Assembly (NCBI GenBank): GCA_046538945.1
Contig: JBKHHW010000011.1
Coordinates: 1-39,702, forward strand
Origin: JAEZKC01 sp046538945
GTDB taxonomy: Bacteria; Fibrobacterota; Chitinivibrionia; Chitinivibrionales; Chitinispirillaceae
DNA: 39,702 nt
Direction of reading: 5' to 3'
In this document: in pieces, positions 1-8,584 of the stretch
How positions within the stretch are numbered: position 1 is the stretch's first letter
Layout: each line of letters opens with the position of its first letter
Translations under genes and position numbers: made by a program
Notes under the pieces: model-generated
The model's database searches: none
What the model was told of the DNA's origin: nothing
Seen by the model: only the letters and a program-made list of their open reading frames with translations

Positions 1-660
1 ATCTTCGGAATCAAGCCGTCAAGGCCGGAAGTCGGATACGGCTATATTGAACTGGGGGAAGAACTTGAAGGAAGTGACGGAATCTCTTCCTATAAAGTAA
101 AGCGGTTCGTGGAAAAGCCCGATCATCAGAAAGCTGTCGAGTTCAAAGAATCGGGTATGTTTCTCTGGAACAGCGGTATGTTTGTCTGGAAAGCATCATC
201 CATTCTGGGTGAATTCAAGGCTCAGATGCCCGAGCTTTATGAGCAGGTTATGGATCTGGCCCGCAAAGATTTCACTCAGGAAGCCATTGAGGAATTCTAC
301 TCCAGATGCTGCAAGGAATCTATCGATTTCGGCATAATGGAGAACGCCTCGGCGGTTAACGTGGTGTGCGGAGGCTTCAACTGGGATGATATAGGATCCT
401 GGGAATCGTTGAGTCGGGTTCACGGCCGGAATGAAAATGGTTCCACGATAGCAGGACCGCTCATTTTCGAAGCGGAATGCAAAGATTCGCTGATTGTAAA
501 CAAATCCGATAAGACTCTGGCAGCAATCGGTCTGGAAAACATAGCGGTTGTGTCAGTCGACGATGCGGTGCTGGTCATTGAGAGATCACGCTTGCCGGAA
601 CTTAAAAAATATCTTTCAAAAATTAAAGACAGCGGTGACTTTCCAAAAGAACTTTTCTGA
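1..660 (+). CDS. manC: Mannose-1-phosphate guanylyltransferase, C-terminal part (5' end outside window)
   Basis: The reading frame is open from base 1, so the gene starts upstream; 219 residues are visible. The family makes GDP-mannose from mannose 1-phosphate and GTP in the cytoplasm, for polysaccharide or glycoconjugate synthesis. Visible family signatures are the GIKPSRPEVGYGYIE segment at the very start (the usual G-x-x-P-T-R-P-E-T-G-Y-G-Y-I motif), VEKP, WNSGMFVWK, and the late FGIMENA...FNWDDIGSW block. It ends shortly after that block, which fits the short monofunctional type without a fused phosphomannose isomerase domain. lpxB follows after 23 nt and is probably co-transcribed. The symbol is by family, not by proven function. 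Confidence 0.85.
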   Translation: MFGIKPSRPEVGYGYIELGEELEGSDGISSYKVKRFVEKPDHQKAVEFKESGMFLWNSGMFVWKASSILGEFKAQMPELYEQVMDLARKDFTQEAIEEFYSRCCKESIDFGIMENASAVNVVCGGFNWDDIGSWESLSRVHGRNENGSTIAGPLIFEAECKDSLIVNKSDKTLAAIGLENIAVVSVDDAVLVIERSRLPELKKYLSKIKDSGDFPKELF

Positions 661-683
661 AATTCAACATCAAGAGTTCGCAC

Positions 684-1814
684 ATGCCCAGAAAAGCTTC
701 AGTTATGATCATTGCCGGAGACCCCTCGGGTGATCATCATGCAGCACCGGTTATCCAGAGACTCAAACAGTACAATCCAGATCTGACATTCTGGGGCATA
801 GGCGGCCCTGCCATGACCTCCCAGGGATTCGAAGCCGTGATGCCCTTCGCCCCGTTCAACAAGATGGGGTTTGTCGAAGTCGCCCGTCACCTGCCGTTTT
901 TCCTTAAGGCCAAAAACAGAATTGTCCGGATGATGAAAGACCGCAGACCGGATGTGGTAGTTTGCGTGGATTACCCCGGTTTCAATATGATGATACTCCG
1001 GGAGACCCGGAAACTCGAAATCCCGGTTGTGTGGTATATAGCACCCATGGTGTGGGCATGGAAACGCAAGAGAGCGGAAGTTCTGGGGTCACTTGCATCA
1101 CACATAGCAGTGATTTTTCCTTTTGAAACAAAGTATTTCCAGCCGTACGGGGCTCCTGTGAGCTATGTGGGTAATCCGCTCACCGAATCGATACGCGATG
1201 ATGGACTGAAGTGCTTTCCTGAGCGCAAGTTCCCCAAGGGACCCATAGAACTCGCTGTCGTTCCCGGCAGCCGGCCACAGGAAATTAAACATATGCTTAC
1301 CCCCATGCTTGATGCAGCCCGGCTCCTCAAGGAGGAATTTCCACAACTCGTGGTGAGTGTTTCCAAGTTTTCAGGGCTGGACGGATCGCTTTTCGATCAG
1401 GTCCATCAGTACAAAGATTTCCGCATCTTCCCGGGTCCTCTTCGGGACCAGCTTAAAAACAGCCATATAGCACTGGTCACTTCCGGAACCGCATCTCTGG
1501 AAACGGCCCTCCTGGGCATTCCCCAGGTTATTGCTTACCGTACCTCGGCACTGACCCATACAATTTTCAAAAAACTGGTCAAAACGCCATTTATAGGGCT
1601 ACCCAATATCATAGCAGACAGCTGTGTTGCTCCGGAATGCATCCAGGACGAAGCCGAACCTCGGGTGATGGCTTTAAAACTCCAGCACCTGCTTTCAAAA
1701 CCGAAATACTACAAGAAGGCTGTAGACGATCTGAGTACACTAAAGCAGCGCCTCGGTGACAGTTCTCCCTCCTTAAATGTTGCGGAAATAATATATTCAT
1801 ATTTGGGGAAATAG
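684..1814 (+). CDS. lpxB: Lipid-A-disaccharide synthase
   Basis: LpxB (GT19) condenses UDP-2,3-diacylglucosamine with lipid X to form the lipid A disaccharide at the inner face of the cytoplasmic membrane. The 376-aa length is normal for the family. Recognisable blocks are GDPSGDHHA near the N-terminus (family G-E-x-S-G-D, here with Asp for Glu), FWGIGGPAM, VDYPGFN, MVWAWKRKR, VGNPL, VVPGSRPQEI and the C-terminal TSGTASLETALLGIPQV nucleotide-sugar site. The ATG at 684 directly precedes the conserved N-terminal strand. The gene sits 23 nt behind the guanylyltransferase gene. Other Raetz-pathway genes (lpxA, lpxD, fabZ) are not next to it here. Its presence implies a lipid A-containing outer membrane. 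Confidence 0.93.
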   Translation: MPRKASVMIIAGDPSGDHHAAPVIQRLKQYNPDLTFWGIGGPAMTSQGFEAVMPFAPFNKMGFVEVARHLPFFLKAKNRIVRMMKDRRPDVVVCVDYPGFNMMILRETRKLEIPVVWYIAPMVWAWKRKRAEVLGSLASHIAVIFPFETKYFQPYGAPVSYVGNPLTESIRDDGLKCFPERKFPKGPIELAVVPGSRPQEIKHMLTPMLDAARLLKEEFPQLVVSVSKFSGLDGSLFDQVHQYKDFRIFPGPLRDQLKNSHIALVTSGTASLETALLGIPQVIAYRTSALTHTIFKKLVKTPFIGLPNIIADSCVAPECIQDEAEPRVMALKLQHLLSKPKYYKKAVDDLSTLKQRLGDSSPSLNVAEIIYSYLGK

Positions 1815-1897
1815 AACCCTTCACCTGAACCTGTCCACCAAAAAGATATTCGGTGTTGCGGGTACAGGTATCCGTCTTGCTGGTATATTACTTATGA

Positions 1898-1935
1898 AAA
1901 CGCTTCATGGGCGAGATTAGCGGAAAAAAGCGTTT
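1898..1935. repeat. Inverted repeat AAACGCTT / AAGCGTTT before the PEGA gene
   Basis: A perfect 8-bp inverted repeat with arms at 1898-1905 and 1928-1935 and a 22-nt gap lies just upstream of the proposed start at 1979. Its right arm continues as CGTTTAAAA, a motif also seen upstream of other genes in the window. It could be an operator or an mRNA hairpin; the function is not shown. It spans the alternative ATG at 1907, a mild argument against that start. Confidence 0.35.
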
Positions 1936-1978
1936 AAAAAACAAGGTGAACGTTGTACGACTAGTGATTGGGCAGACG

Positions 1979-3892
1979 ATGACAAGACACAGTGCATTCA
2001 TTCTCATTATCCTGTCGGCCCTCTGCCATTCCCAACTCCGCGACCAGCACACAGTTGCCACCTTCAAGCTTACCGATCGCAGTATTCCACAGCTGAGGAC
2101 TCCCTATATAAAGCGTCCCGCATCCGAACCGCTTCTTGAACTGAACTCCCCGCCCTCCCTCATCAGGCCGGGAGAGCTCGTTCTCAGAAAAAAAATCGAT
2201 GCTGAATACAGGCTCTATATGGGTCAGCTGGACACGGCCGGTTTCAGCACCTTCCCCCCGCTCTACTCCTTTCCCATACCATCATGGAGCAACTCCGGAG
2301 AGATTTTCTGGTACCGCTTCTACAGTGAACAGTCCGAAAAACTCCACCTGGATATCGAAACGGTCTACTTTGATGAAGAAAGGATTTATGTCCCCAGGCA
2401 CTCTGAAATCCATTATTTCAGAAAAGACCGATGGCACACAATAAAGGGAGAGAAACGCTCCCCCACCGGAGAGTTGTTCGTCGAAAGCGAACCTGAAGGA
2501 GCAGAGATATTCCTTTTCGGCAAATCTACCGGTGAGAAGACCCCGTCGACACTAAGTGGACTTGTGGCGGGAGAATACGAGGTGGAGCTGTTTCTGCCCG
2601 AGTACCAGTTTCAGCGCCGTACGGTCAAGGTGTACCAGGACAGCATGATACACACCTCTTTTGAACTTTTTTCAGATTTCGACACACTGCATATTATGGG
2701 TCAAAACCAGCACGGAATGCTGGTCCTCCCCTATCCGCCTCTGGATTCCCCTTACAAGCTGGGCGATTCCACAATCCACTCACCAAAAAACCTTCTGGTG
2801 GAAGGTGAATACAGACTTACGTGGAACGGTCAGAAACAATACAGAGATGTTGACACCACCGTATTTGTTCCAGCAGGTAAAATGGTCTTTTTCAATGTTC
2901 CTTTCAATCAGCTTAAAGGTAGAGTCAGGTTCGTAACGGAACCCAGAGACGCACTGGTGTGTTTGGAGGGGTTCCCCTGCTCTCCCGGAGAGCAGACCGT
3001 GGATCTCCCGAGCGGGTTGTATGTCGCTGAAATCAGAAAACGGGGCTACGAATCTCAAAAACGGAAGTTCCTGGTCAGCGCCGATAAAATCACAGTCATC
3101 AAATCAGTACTTGAACTCAATATGGATCAGGACGGGGACGGGTATCCGGATTCCGTCGACCACTGCCCGGAGATTTACGGGTTATATGACGGATGCCCGA
3201 AGCAGAAGTTCAGAGATGCTGTTAAAATCAAAGCCGAAGAGGTTAGGGAGTACATCTATTCAGAACCGTTCTCCTTTACTATCTCGGGCATCGGTATGAT
3301 CAACCGCATTCCGACCCGCAAACATTTTCACAATTTCCTTTCCTCGTTTTCAGGAGGAAGAGTGGGTGGGGTGAACAATTACCAGGGACTTACCGTGGGC
3401 AACCTACTCCAGGCTTCCTACCGAGGGTTTCTTGCCAATGTTGAATTAGGCCAGTGGTCATCCGGACTTCGCTACCGACGCCCGGATACTCTCATTCTCA
3501 ACACAGAAAACGAAAACTATTACATCTGGTATGATTCTCTTTTCGATGTGGATCCGACAATTTTTCTCCCCAGCACTGCCGTTTCATTCGGTTTCAAGTA
3601 CCGGCTTCTGAACTACTCCTTCAGCTACTGCCTGGGCTACCAGTGGGAGGATATTATTATCGACCAGGTGATGAGTGAATCGGACGGCAGATTTCACAGA
3701 ATTCGATTTGACAATGACTGGTGGTTTCACGAACTGGCACTCGAAGGGGATCTTTTTACCGATACCAAAATGACCCCCTCCGCCTACGTGAAGGTCAAAT
3801 TCCCCTTCGGACCGATGCTGCGGACCAGGTGGCATGTGATTCAGATGGGACTACAGTTGCGTTTCAGGCCAACGTTAGAAAAGAAGATGTAG
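1979..3892 (+). CDS. PEGA-domain envelope protein with TSP3-like loop and barrel-like C-terminus, function unknown
   Basis: This is a 637-aa protein if translation begins at ATG 1979, where a basic residue and a hydrophobic run (TRHSAFILIILSALCHS) form a signal peptide; an in-frame ATG at 1907 would bury that signal behind 24 residues. The middle holds two PEGA-type beta domains, one starting at GELFVESEPEGAEIFLFG and one at VRFVTEPRDALVCLEG. A short calcium-binding thrombospondin-3/OmpA-linker-like segment follows (DQDGDGYPDSVDHCPEIYG). The last ~220 residues alternate aromatic and polar residues and look like beta strands of an outer-membrane barrel, but the protein ends in KKM rather than an aromatic residue. 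PEGA domains usually occur in surface or envelope proteins; no catalytic motif is visible. The small lipoprotein gene follows after 2 nt. Confidence 0.72.
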   Translation: MTRHSAFILIILSALCHSQLRDQHTVATFKLTDRSIPQLRTPYIKRPASEPLLELNSPPSLIRPGELVLRKKIDAEYRLYMGQLDTAGFSTFPPLYSFPIPSWSNSGEIFWYRFYSEQSEKLHLDIETVYFDEERIYVPRHSEIHYFRKDRWHTIKGEKRSPTGELFVESEPEGAEIFLFGKSTGEKTPSTLSGLVAGEYEVELFLPEYQFQRRTVKVYQDSMIHTSFELFSDFDTLHIMGQNQHGMLVLPYPPLDSPYKLGDSTIHSPKNLLVEGEYRLTWNGQKQYRDVDTTVFVPAGKMVFFNVPFNQLKGRVRFVTEPRDALVCLEGFPCSPGEQTVDLPSGLYVAEIRKRGYESQKRKFLVSADKITVIKSVLELNMDQDGDGYPDSVDHCPEIYGLYDGCPKQKFRDAVKIKAEEVREYIYSEPFSFTISGIGMINRIPTRKHFHNFLSSFSGGRVGGVNNYQGLTVGNLLQASYRGFLANVELGQWSSGLRYRRPDTLILNTENENYYIWYDSLFDVDPTIFLPSTAVSFGFKYRLLNYSFSYCLGYQWEDIIIDQVMSESDGRFHRIRFDNDWWFHELALEGDLFTDTKMTPSAYVKVKFPFGPMLRTRWHVIQMGLQLRFRPTLEKKM

Positions 3893-3894
3893 CT

Positions 3895-4065
3895 ATGCTC
3901 AAGAAAACAGTTCTTAGAATCTTAACAGCAGTCTCAATCCTCCTCACGGCACTCACCATATCCTGTGCGGGCGGCTTCGGCACCGACAGCGACTCCGCCA
4001 ATGAGCTCGCGGACCCGATATTCGGATCGGACAGCGCGGGGGGAAGAGTTTTTGAAGCTCCATAA
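3895..4065 (+). CDS. Small putative lipoprotein (56 aa)
   Basis: ATG 3895 lies 2 nt after the preceding stop, with a purine-rich AAAAGAAG stretch upstream as ribosome site. The product has a basic start (MLKKTVLR), a hydrophobic core and a lipobox-like LTISC-AGG, so Cys24 could be lipidated; Thr at -3 is not ideal. The mature part is only ~33 residues, acidic and Gly/Ser-rich, without a recognised domain. The same frame is open upstream to 3721, but that part is a shadow of the PEGA gene. The tight coupling suggests it is made together with the PEGA protein. Function unknown. Confidence 0.55.
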   Translation: MLKKTVLRILTAVSILLTALTISCAGGFGTDSDSANELADPIFGSDSAGGRVFEAP

Positions 4066-4348
4066 ATATTGAAATACGGTCTGATTCCTATCCTGATTAT
4101 GTAGCATCGTATTTTTTTCCAGGCACACCCGGTAGTGCCCGTTTCTTACGATGAGTTGCTCTTTTCACTTCAGTTCCTCTTCAGAATCGGTCCAGGAACC
4201 TACCGTTTGACTCAGATATGTTGATTTGGCCAAGAAAACCGCTCTTCGGCTCAACTAACCGTTGAGTAGGGAAAGCCCCCCCTCCCCCCCCAGTCCCTCC
4301 TCCTTCCAATCCCCACGGGCACCATTTATTTTCTAACCGGAGCTAAAC
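4066..4348. other. Intergenic stretch with C-rich tract and small hairpin
   Basis: No convincing gene is present in these 283 nt. There is a 6-bp hairpin (CTCAAC at 4250-4255, GTTGAG at 4261-4266) and a nearly pure pyrimidine tract at 4276-4309 containing runs of seven and eight C (4276-4282, 4284-4291). No clear sigma-70 promoter for panB was identified; its Shine-Dalgarno GGAG lies just before the ATG at 4349. Confidence 0.4.
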
Positions 4349-5176
4349 ATGAAAAAAGACCTGCAGTACCTAAACAGGAAAAAATCCCAACGCCGGCCTA
4401 TCACTATGGCCACGGCCTACGATTTCCCAACCGCAAGGCTTGAGGAGGAGGCGGGGCTCGACTGCATCCTTATCGGCGACAGCGTGGGAACCAATGTTCT
4501 GGGGTACTCAAGCGAGCGCGAAGTCACCATGAGTGATATGCTCCACCACACAGCCGCGGTAGCCCGTGCTGTAAAAAGTGCCTACATCATAGCAGACCTG
4601 CCCTACAGGTCTGCCGACACTCTGCCCGATGCAGAAAAAAATGCCTCTCTGCTGTTGGCGAAGGGCGCCGATTGTATAAAAATTGAAGGATGGGCCGAAA
4701 AGAAAGAGATCATAAAAGGGCTTTCGGAAAAAGGTTTTGCGGTTTGTGCGCATATTGGCTACAATCCTCAGATCCACGTCAAACCGCGTACATTTGGAAA
4801 AGATGCCACCCAGGCTTTTGAACTCATCGAGTGTGCTTCGGCACTTGAGCAATCAGGGGCATGCATGCTGGTTGTGGAAAAACTGCCTCAGGAGGTTGCC
4901 TCTCTTATTACTCAGCGACTCACCATTCCCACCATAGGGATAGGAAGCGGCAGCGGATGTGACGGTCAGGTGCTGGTGGTGAATGACATACTGGGACTCG
5001 CGCCCAAAAAATTCAAGCACGTTCAGCAATTCGCATCACTTAAGGATGTCATCAAAAACGCCCTGAAGGGCTATGGGGATGCGGTGGAGAGCAAACGTTT
5101 TCCTTCGGAAGAAAACACATGGTATATCGACCCCCAGGAATACAGTCTGCTCAGAGAACTGTTGAATGAAAAATGA
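4349..5176 (+). CDS. panB: 3-methyl-2-oxobutanoate hydroxymethyltransferase
   Basis: PanB transfers a hydroxymethyl group from 5,10-methylenetetrahydrofolate to alpha-ketoisovalerate, making ketopantoate for pantothenate and CoA; it is a cytoplasmic Mg-dependent TIM-barrel enzyme. The 275-aa length is typical. Family landmarks are TAYDFPTARL, LIGDSVGTNVLGY, VTMSDMLHHTAAV, the AHIGYNPQ segment (usually GHIGLTPQ), VEKLPQEVA, and the C-terminal GIGSGSGCDGQVLVVNDILG. The start is supported by a GGAG ribosome site about 6 nt upstream. It stands alone here, without panC or panD. Confidence 0.95.
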   Translation: MKKDLQYLNRKKSQRRPITMATAYDFPTARLEEEAGLDCILIGDSVGTNVLGYSSEREVTMSDMLHHTAAVARAVKSAYIIADLPYRSADTLPDAEKNASLLLAKGADCIKIEGWAEKKEIIKGLSEKGFAVCAHIGYNPQIHVKPRTFGKDATQAFELIECASALEQSGACMLVVEKLPQEVASLITQRLTIPTIGIGSGSGCDGQVLVVNDILGLAPKKFKHVQQFASLKDVIKNALKGYGDAVESKRFPSEENTWYIDPQEYSLLRELLNEK

Positions 5177-5204
5177 GCCGGAAGATTTCACAGCCCCCGG
5201 CTCA
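5174..5204 (+). terminator. Weak hairpin after panB
   Basis: An 8-bp perfect stem, TGAGCCGG with CCGGCTCA, encloses a 15-nt loop and begins at the panB stop codon. No T-run follows, so intrinsic termination is doubtful; it may instead protect the mRNA 3' end between these convergent genes. Confidence 0.35.
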
Positions 5205-5231
5205 TAACACTATCAATAATATCAAAAAACT

Positions 5232-5702
5232 CTAAAGCTGCTGAATCATGGCCATATCCTTGACCCATTGACCATCCTGTTTAACCCACTTATGCACCTG
5301 GCGGGTTACCGGGATAGCTATACCACTGTTGTTTTTCTTGATCGGACTGCTGCGCACATACAGAGTTACCTGGTCATCCTGGATCTTATACTTCTCGATC
5401 TCAAGCTTGTTGTGCACTCTTCCCATGGTACGATGAGCATAGGGACCATTTTTTCCGTCCGGTTTCACTACAGACCGGCTCTGTCTGCTGGATTGGAGCA
5501 ACTGTTTTCTTATTTCTTCCACGGAAGGTTTGGAACTGTCGGGAGTTCCTGTGCCCGCTTCCAGTGAGGAGAGATAATTGTAATTGGAGTAATAAGACCT
5601 GATTTCCTCAGGCAGCTCTGTCCTGGCATCGTTTTGAGAAGATGCAATGCTTGACCTAAGCGGAAACAAAGCTATAAGAAACATGAGAAGGGATTTGTAC
5701 AT
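5232..5702 (-). CDS. Exported protein of unknown function (156 aa)
   Basis: The product begins with MYKSLLMFLIALFPLRSSIAS, a plausible signal peptide with cleavage near Ala/Ser 20-22, so it is probably periplasmic. A low-complexity polar stretch (about residues 25-85) is followed by a charged beta-rich region (about 90-156) with LEIEKYKIQDDQVTLYVRSS and HKWVKQDGQWVKD, a pattern resembling small SnoaL/NTF2-like or nuclear-transport-factor-type folds; that similarity is a guess. A good ribosome site (GAAAGGA) precedes the ATG at 5702. It is convergent with panB and separated from the ABC operon by that operon's terminator. No assigned function. Confidence 0.6.
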   Translation of the reverse strand: MYKSLLMFLIALFPLRSSIASSQNDARTELPEEIRSYYSNYNYLSSLEAGTGTPDSSKPSVEEIRKQLLQSSRQSRSVVKPDGKNGPYAHRTMGRVHNKLEIEKYKIQDDQVTLYVRSSPIKKNNSGIAIPVTRQVHKWVKQDGQWVKDMAMIQQL

Positions 5703-5869
5703 TGGTATCCTTTCGCTAGGTAATCAGTGATAATAGCGTAAGGTGCACTATTTCGTTAATCTGAAGCTATAATACGATTAGAAGCGGGCGTATATTTTGA
5801 ATTAATGGAGCTTAATACTGATCTGCTCATAATAGAAATAAGGGAAATTATAATTTAGTTGGAGGCCAC

Positions 5870-5900
5870 AAAAAATGCCCGGGCATCTTCTGCCCGAGCA
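5870..5900 (-). terminator. Rho-independent terminator of the ABC transporter operon
   Basis: Read on the minus strand, a 10-bp stem (TGCTCGGGCA with TGCCCGGGCA, one G-T wobble) and short loop are followed by TTTTTT. It lies 27 nt after the stop codon of the last ABC gene. Confidence 0.82.
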
Positions 5901-5926
5901 CCAGAAAACTGATTGTTGTAACAGCA

Positions 5927-6712
5927 CTATCTCTTGATCCACTCCTTGTTGATATCGGGGATATCGTCGAGAAGATGCACAGTATGCTCATTCTTAGGCG
6001 AAAGGGCGACATCATCGGGCGACCCCGCCTCGACAATCTTGCCCTGATGCATAATAAAAAGCCTGTCACTGACATAATAGGCCAGGCCGATATCGTGAGT
6101 GATAAAAACGATAGTCATCTTCAGCTCTTCTTTGAGCTTCATCAGGTAGTCGAGAATGTTTGCACGCACACAGGCATCCACCATACTCGTCGGCTCATCG
6201 GCAATAAGCACCGAGGGCTTCAGAATAAAGATACGGGCCAAAAGCATACGCTGCATCTGCCCCCCTGACAGTTCAAAGGGATATTTGCCTTCGATTTCCG
6301 GAGGTTCGATATTGACCGCAAGCAGAGCCTGATCGACGCGTTCCTCCATCTCCTTATCCGAGGGCTTGTTTTTCATTATCCCGAAGGAATCCTTCAGCTG
6401 AGAGCGGATGGTGAAAAACTGATTGAAGCAGCTGAAAGGATCCTGGAAAACGGGCTGCACTTCACGCCAGTGGGTACGCTGATCTTTGATTTCATTTCCC
6501 TTATAGAGAAACTGTCCGGAAGTGGGAGTCTGAAGCCCCAGCATAATTTTGGCCAGGACACTTTTTCCGCACCCTGAACCTCCCACGAGAGATACAATCT
6601 CCTGGTCATCAATAGTGAAGCTGACATCATCAACTGCCCGGACCAGCTTTTTACCGTGGCCGAACGTGCACCCCACATTTTTAGCATCAAATACTTTAGT
6701 TTCAGACGGCAT
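5927..6712 (-). CDS. Peptide/oligosaccharide-type ABC transporter ATPase, DppF/OppF family
   Basis: This is the second ATPase of a Dpp/Opp-type importer. It hydrolyses ATP on the cytoplasmic side to drive uptake through the DppB/DppC-like permeases. In about 261 residues it has Walker A GGSGCGKS (44-51), a Q-loop VFQDPF, the ABC signature LSGGQMQR (148-155), Walker B VLIADEPT (168-175) and the switch His in FITHD. I chose ATG 6712 rather than the GTG at 6718 because AAGGT sits at better spacing. The gene overlaps its upstream neighbour by 11 nt, indicating translational coupling. The cysteine-bearing C-terminal extension of the family is short or absent. Given the neighbouring GH94/GH9 genes, the substrate is more likely an oligosaccharide than a peptide; this is inference. 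Confidence 0.88.
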   Translation of the reverse strand: MPSETKVFDAKNVGCTFGHGKKLVRAVDDVSFTIDDQEIVSLVGGSGCGKSVLAKIMLGLQTPTSGQFLYKGNEIKDQRTHWREVQPVFQDPFSCFNQFFTIRSQLKDSFGIMKNKPSDKEMEERVDQALLAVNIEPPEIEGKYPFELSGGQMQRMLLARIFILKPSVLIADEPTSMVDACVRANILDYLMKLKEELKMTIVFITHDIGLAYYVSDRLFIMHQGKIVEAGSPDDVALSPKNEHTVHLLDDIPDINKEWIKR

Positions 6713-7730
6713 AGTCACACCTTACCTGCCTTTCACCTACAATGCGAATTTCCTGATCGTTTTTATGGCACTCTTCGCGCACCTGCGGACACCTTTCCGC
6801 GAAGCGGCAGCCCTGTATAGGTCTGGCCAGATTAGGCGGCGCCCCTTCGATAGCTGTCGGCTTTCTCATTTTCTGACCGGGTTCGGCACTGAGCATGGCA
6901 CCCATAAGTGCCTGAGTGTAGGGGTGTCTGGGATCAAAGATGATCTGCTCAGTCGTTCCCACCTCCACAAACTGACCTGCGTACATGATAGCGATACGGT
7001 CTGCCACGTGACGAAGCAGAGGCAATTCGTGTGTGATGAAGATCATGCTGGAAAAGATATCCTTGTTCAGCAGATCGAATATCATCCGTATAACTGCCTT
7101 CTGTGTAGTGACATCGAGTGCGGAAGTCGGCTCATCGGCAATCACCATCTTGGGGTTGAGCAGAGTTGAAATGGCGATAACAGAGCGCTGGCGCATTCCG
7201 GCAGTGATCTGGATGGGATAGGCATCGAGAATGCTTTCATCCATGCCGATAATTCGGAAACGTTCGTGAAGGCGATCGTAGATTTCTTTTCTATTTTTGA
7301 CATTCTGATGGCTGGCGATCATATCCGCTGCAAAATCCTTTACCTTGCGGGTAGGATTCAGGGAATTGAATGCTCCCTGAGGGATCATGGATATTTTCTG
7401 TGCCAGAACATTTTTTCTGATATCGGCAGGGGACCGGTTCATCACCGATTCACCCGCCACCCGAACATCACCGGATGTGGGGAAAAGCGGAGGGATGAAA
7501 AGGCCCATGCAGCCATTGACCAGAGTTGATTTTCCGCAACCCGACTCACCCGCGATCCCCAGAACTTCTCCTTTTTTCATATCAAAGGAAACACCGTACA
7601 CGGCGGGAATCTTGTCCCCAAACCTTGTCAGATAATGCAGATGAAGGTCAGCGACTTCGAATATCGGCTTGCCGCCGTCTTTTTCAGCTGAAGCGGATTG
7701 TGCCTCGCTCTGTGTTTTCTCAAGAAGCAT
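6702..7730 (-). CDS. Peptide/oligosaccharide-type ABC transporter ATPase, DppD/OppD family
   Basis: The first ATPase of the importer, 342 aa. Walker A is GESGCGKS (61-68), the Q-loop is MIPQGAFNSLNP, Walker B is MVIADEPTSALD (195-206), and FITHEL carries the switch His. The C-terminal oligopeptide-transporter extension is present with its Cys-rich GCRFAERCPQVREECH motif, which in this family may hold an iron-sulfur cluster. The ABC signature reads ITAGMRQR (175-182) instead of the usual LSGGMRQR, so one composite ATP site may be weaker. AGGAGG six nt upstream supports ATG 7730. It lies 9 nt after the DppC-like gene and overlaps the next ATPase gene. Confidence 0.9.
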   Translation of the reverse strand: MLLEKTQSEAQSASAEKDGGKPIFEVADLHLHYLTRFGDKIPAVYGVSFDMKKGEVLGIAGESGCGKSTLVNGCMGLFIPPLFPTSGDVRVAGESVMNRSPADIRKNVLAQKISMIPQGAFNSLNPTRKVKDFAADMIASHQNVKNRKEIYDRLHERFRIIGMDESILDAYPIQITAGMRQRSVIAISTLLNPKMVIADEPTSALDVTTQKAVIRMIFDLLNKDIFSSMIFITHELPLLRHVADRIAIMYAGQFVEVGTTEQIIFDPRHPYTQALMGAMLSAEPGQKMRKPTAIEGAPPNLARPIQGCRFAERCPQVREECHKNDQEIRIVGERQVRCDYAV

Positions 7731-7739
7731 CGAATCCTC

Positions 7740-8582
7740 CTATTTACGCAGGCGCGGGTTGAACACGCCTTCCATAGACGTATTTATGATATACAGGGCA
7801 AACGCAACGACTGTAACCAGTACCATTGCGGGAATGAATGCCCACCAAGCTCCACCAGTCAAAGCCTCATTACGCATTGCCTGATTGAGGATAGTTCCGA
7901 GTGACACTGTGTCAAATGGCCCCAATCCGATCATACTGATGGCAGATTCAGACAGAATACCTGAGGCGGTCTGCATGATGAACACCATGAACACGTATGA
8001 CGCGAGGTACGGCAGGATATGCTTGAGAACGATGGTGAGAGTTCCGGCCCCGTTCACCTTTGCCAAAGAGATGTGGTCTCTTGACTTGAGGCTGCTGGCC
8101 TGGGCACGCACCGCACGGGCGCTCCAAGTCCAGGAAGTGGCCCCGATAAGAAACGCAATGAGCGTAAGTGAACGGCCCTCCTTGAGACTTGCTGAAACAA
8201 GAACAAGAATGATGAACTGGGGAATCACGATGAACAGGTTTGTAAACATATTGATTATGTCATCGATCAGCCCACCTTTGAAACCGGCATATACCCCCAG
8301 AAGGGTTCCGGTAAATGTGGCAAACAGACCAGCCAGAAGACCTACATAGAGGGATGACTGCAGCCCCCTGATGAGAAGGGACAGCATATCGAGTCCCATA
8401 TGATCAGTTCCCAGAATAGCTTTGCCTGAAGGCGCCATATAGGCATACCCGTCGACCACCCTGTCGTGAATATTGACATTATAGAAAACGGGGAATATAA
8501 GTCCCAGCACCAGTGTGGCTACAAACATTACAAAGCCGACAAGGAAAACCGGTGACCTAAGAAGATTCAGGAATAATTTCAT
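7740..8582 (-). CDS. ABC transporter permease, DppC/OppC family
   Basis: An inner-membrane subunit, 280 aa, forming half of the translocation channel. It starts with a hydrophobic helix (VFLVGFVMFVATLVLGLIF), then a periplasmic segment with the family motif LGTDHMGLDMLS, and about five further helices. The cytoplasmic EAA-type loop that docks on the ATPase reads SLAKVNGAGTLTIVLKHILP. GAGGAG precedes ATG 8582. It is 2 nt downstream of the DppB-like gene. Confidence 0.9.
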   Translation of the reverse strand: MKLFLNLLRSPVFLVGFVMFVATLVLGLIFPVFYNVNIHDRVVDGYAYMAPSGKAILGTDHMGLDMLSLLIRGLQSSLYVGLLAGLFATFTGTLLGVYAGFKGGLIDDIINMFTNLFIVIPQFIILVLVSASLKEGRSLTLIAFLIGATSWTWSARAVRAQASSLKSRDHISLAKVNGAGTLTIVLKHILPYLASYVFMVFIMQTASGILSESAISMIGLGPFDTVSLGTILNQAMRNEALTGGAWWAFIPAMVLVTVVAFALYIINTSMEGVFNPRLRK

Positions 8583-8584
8583 GA

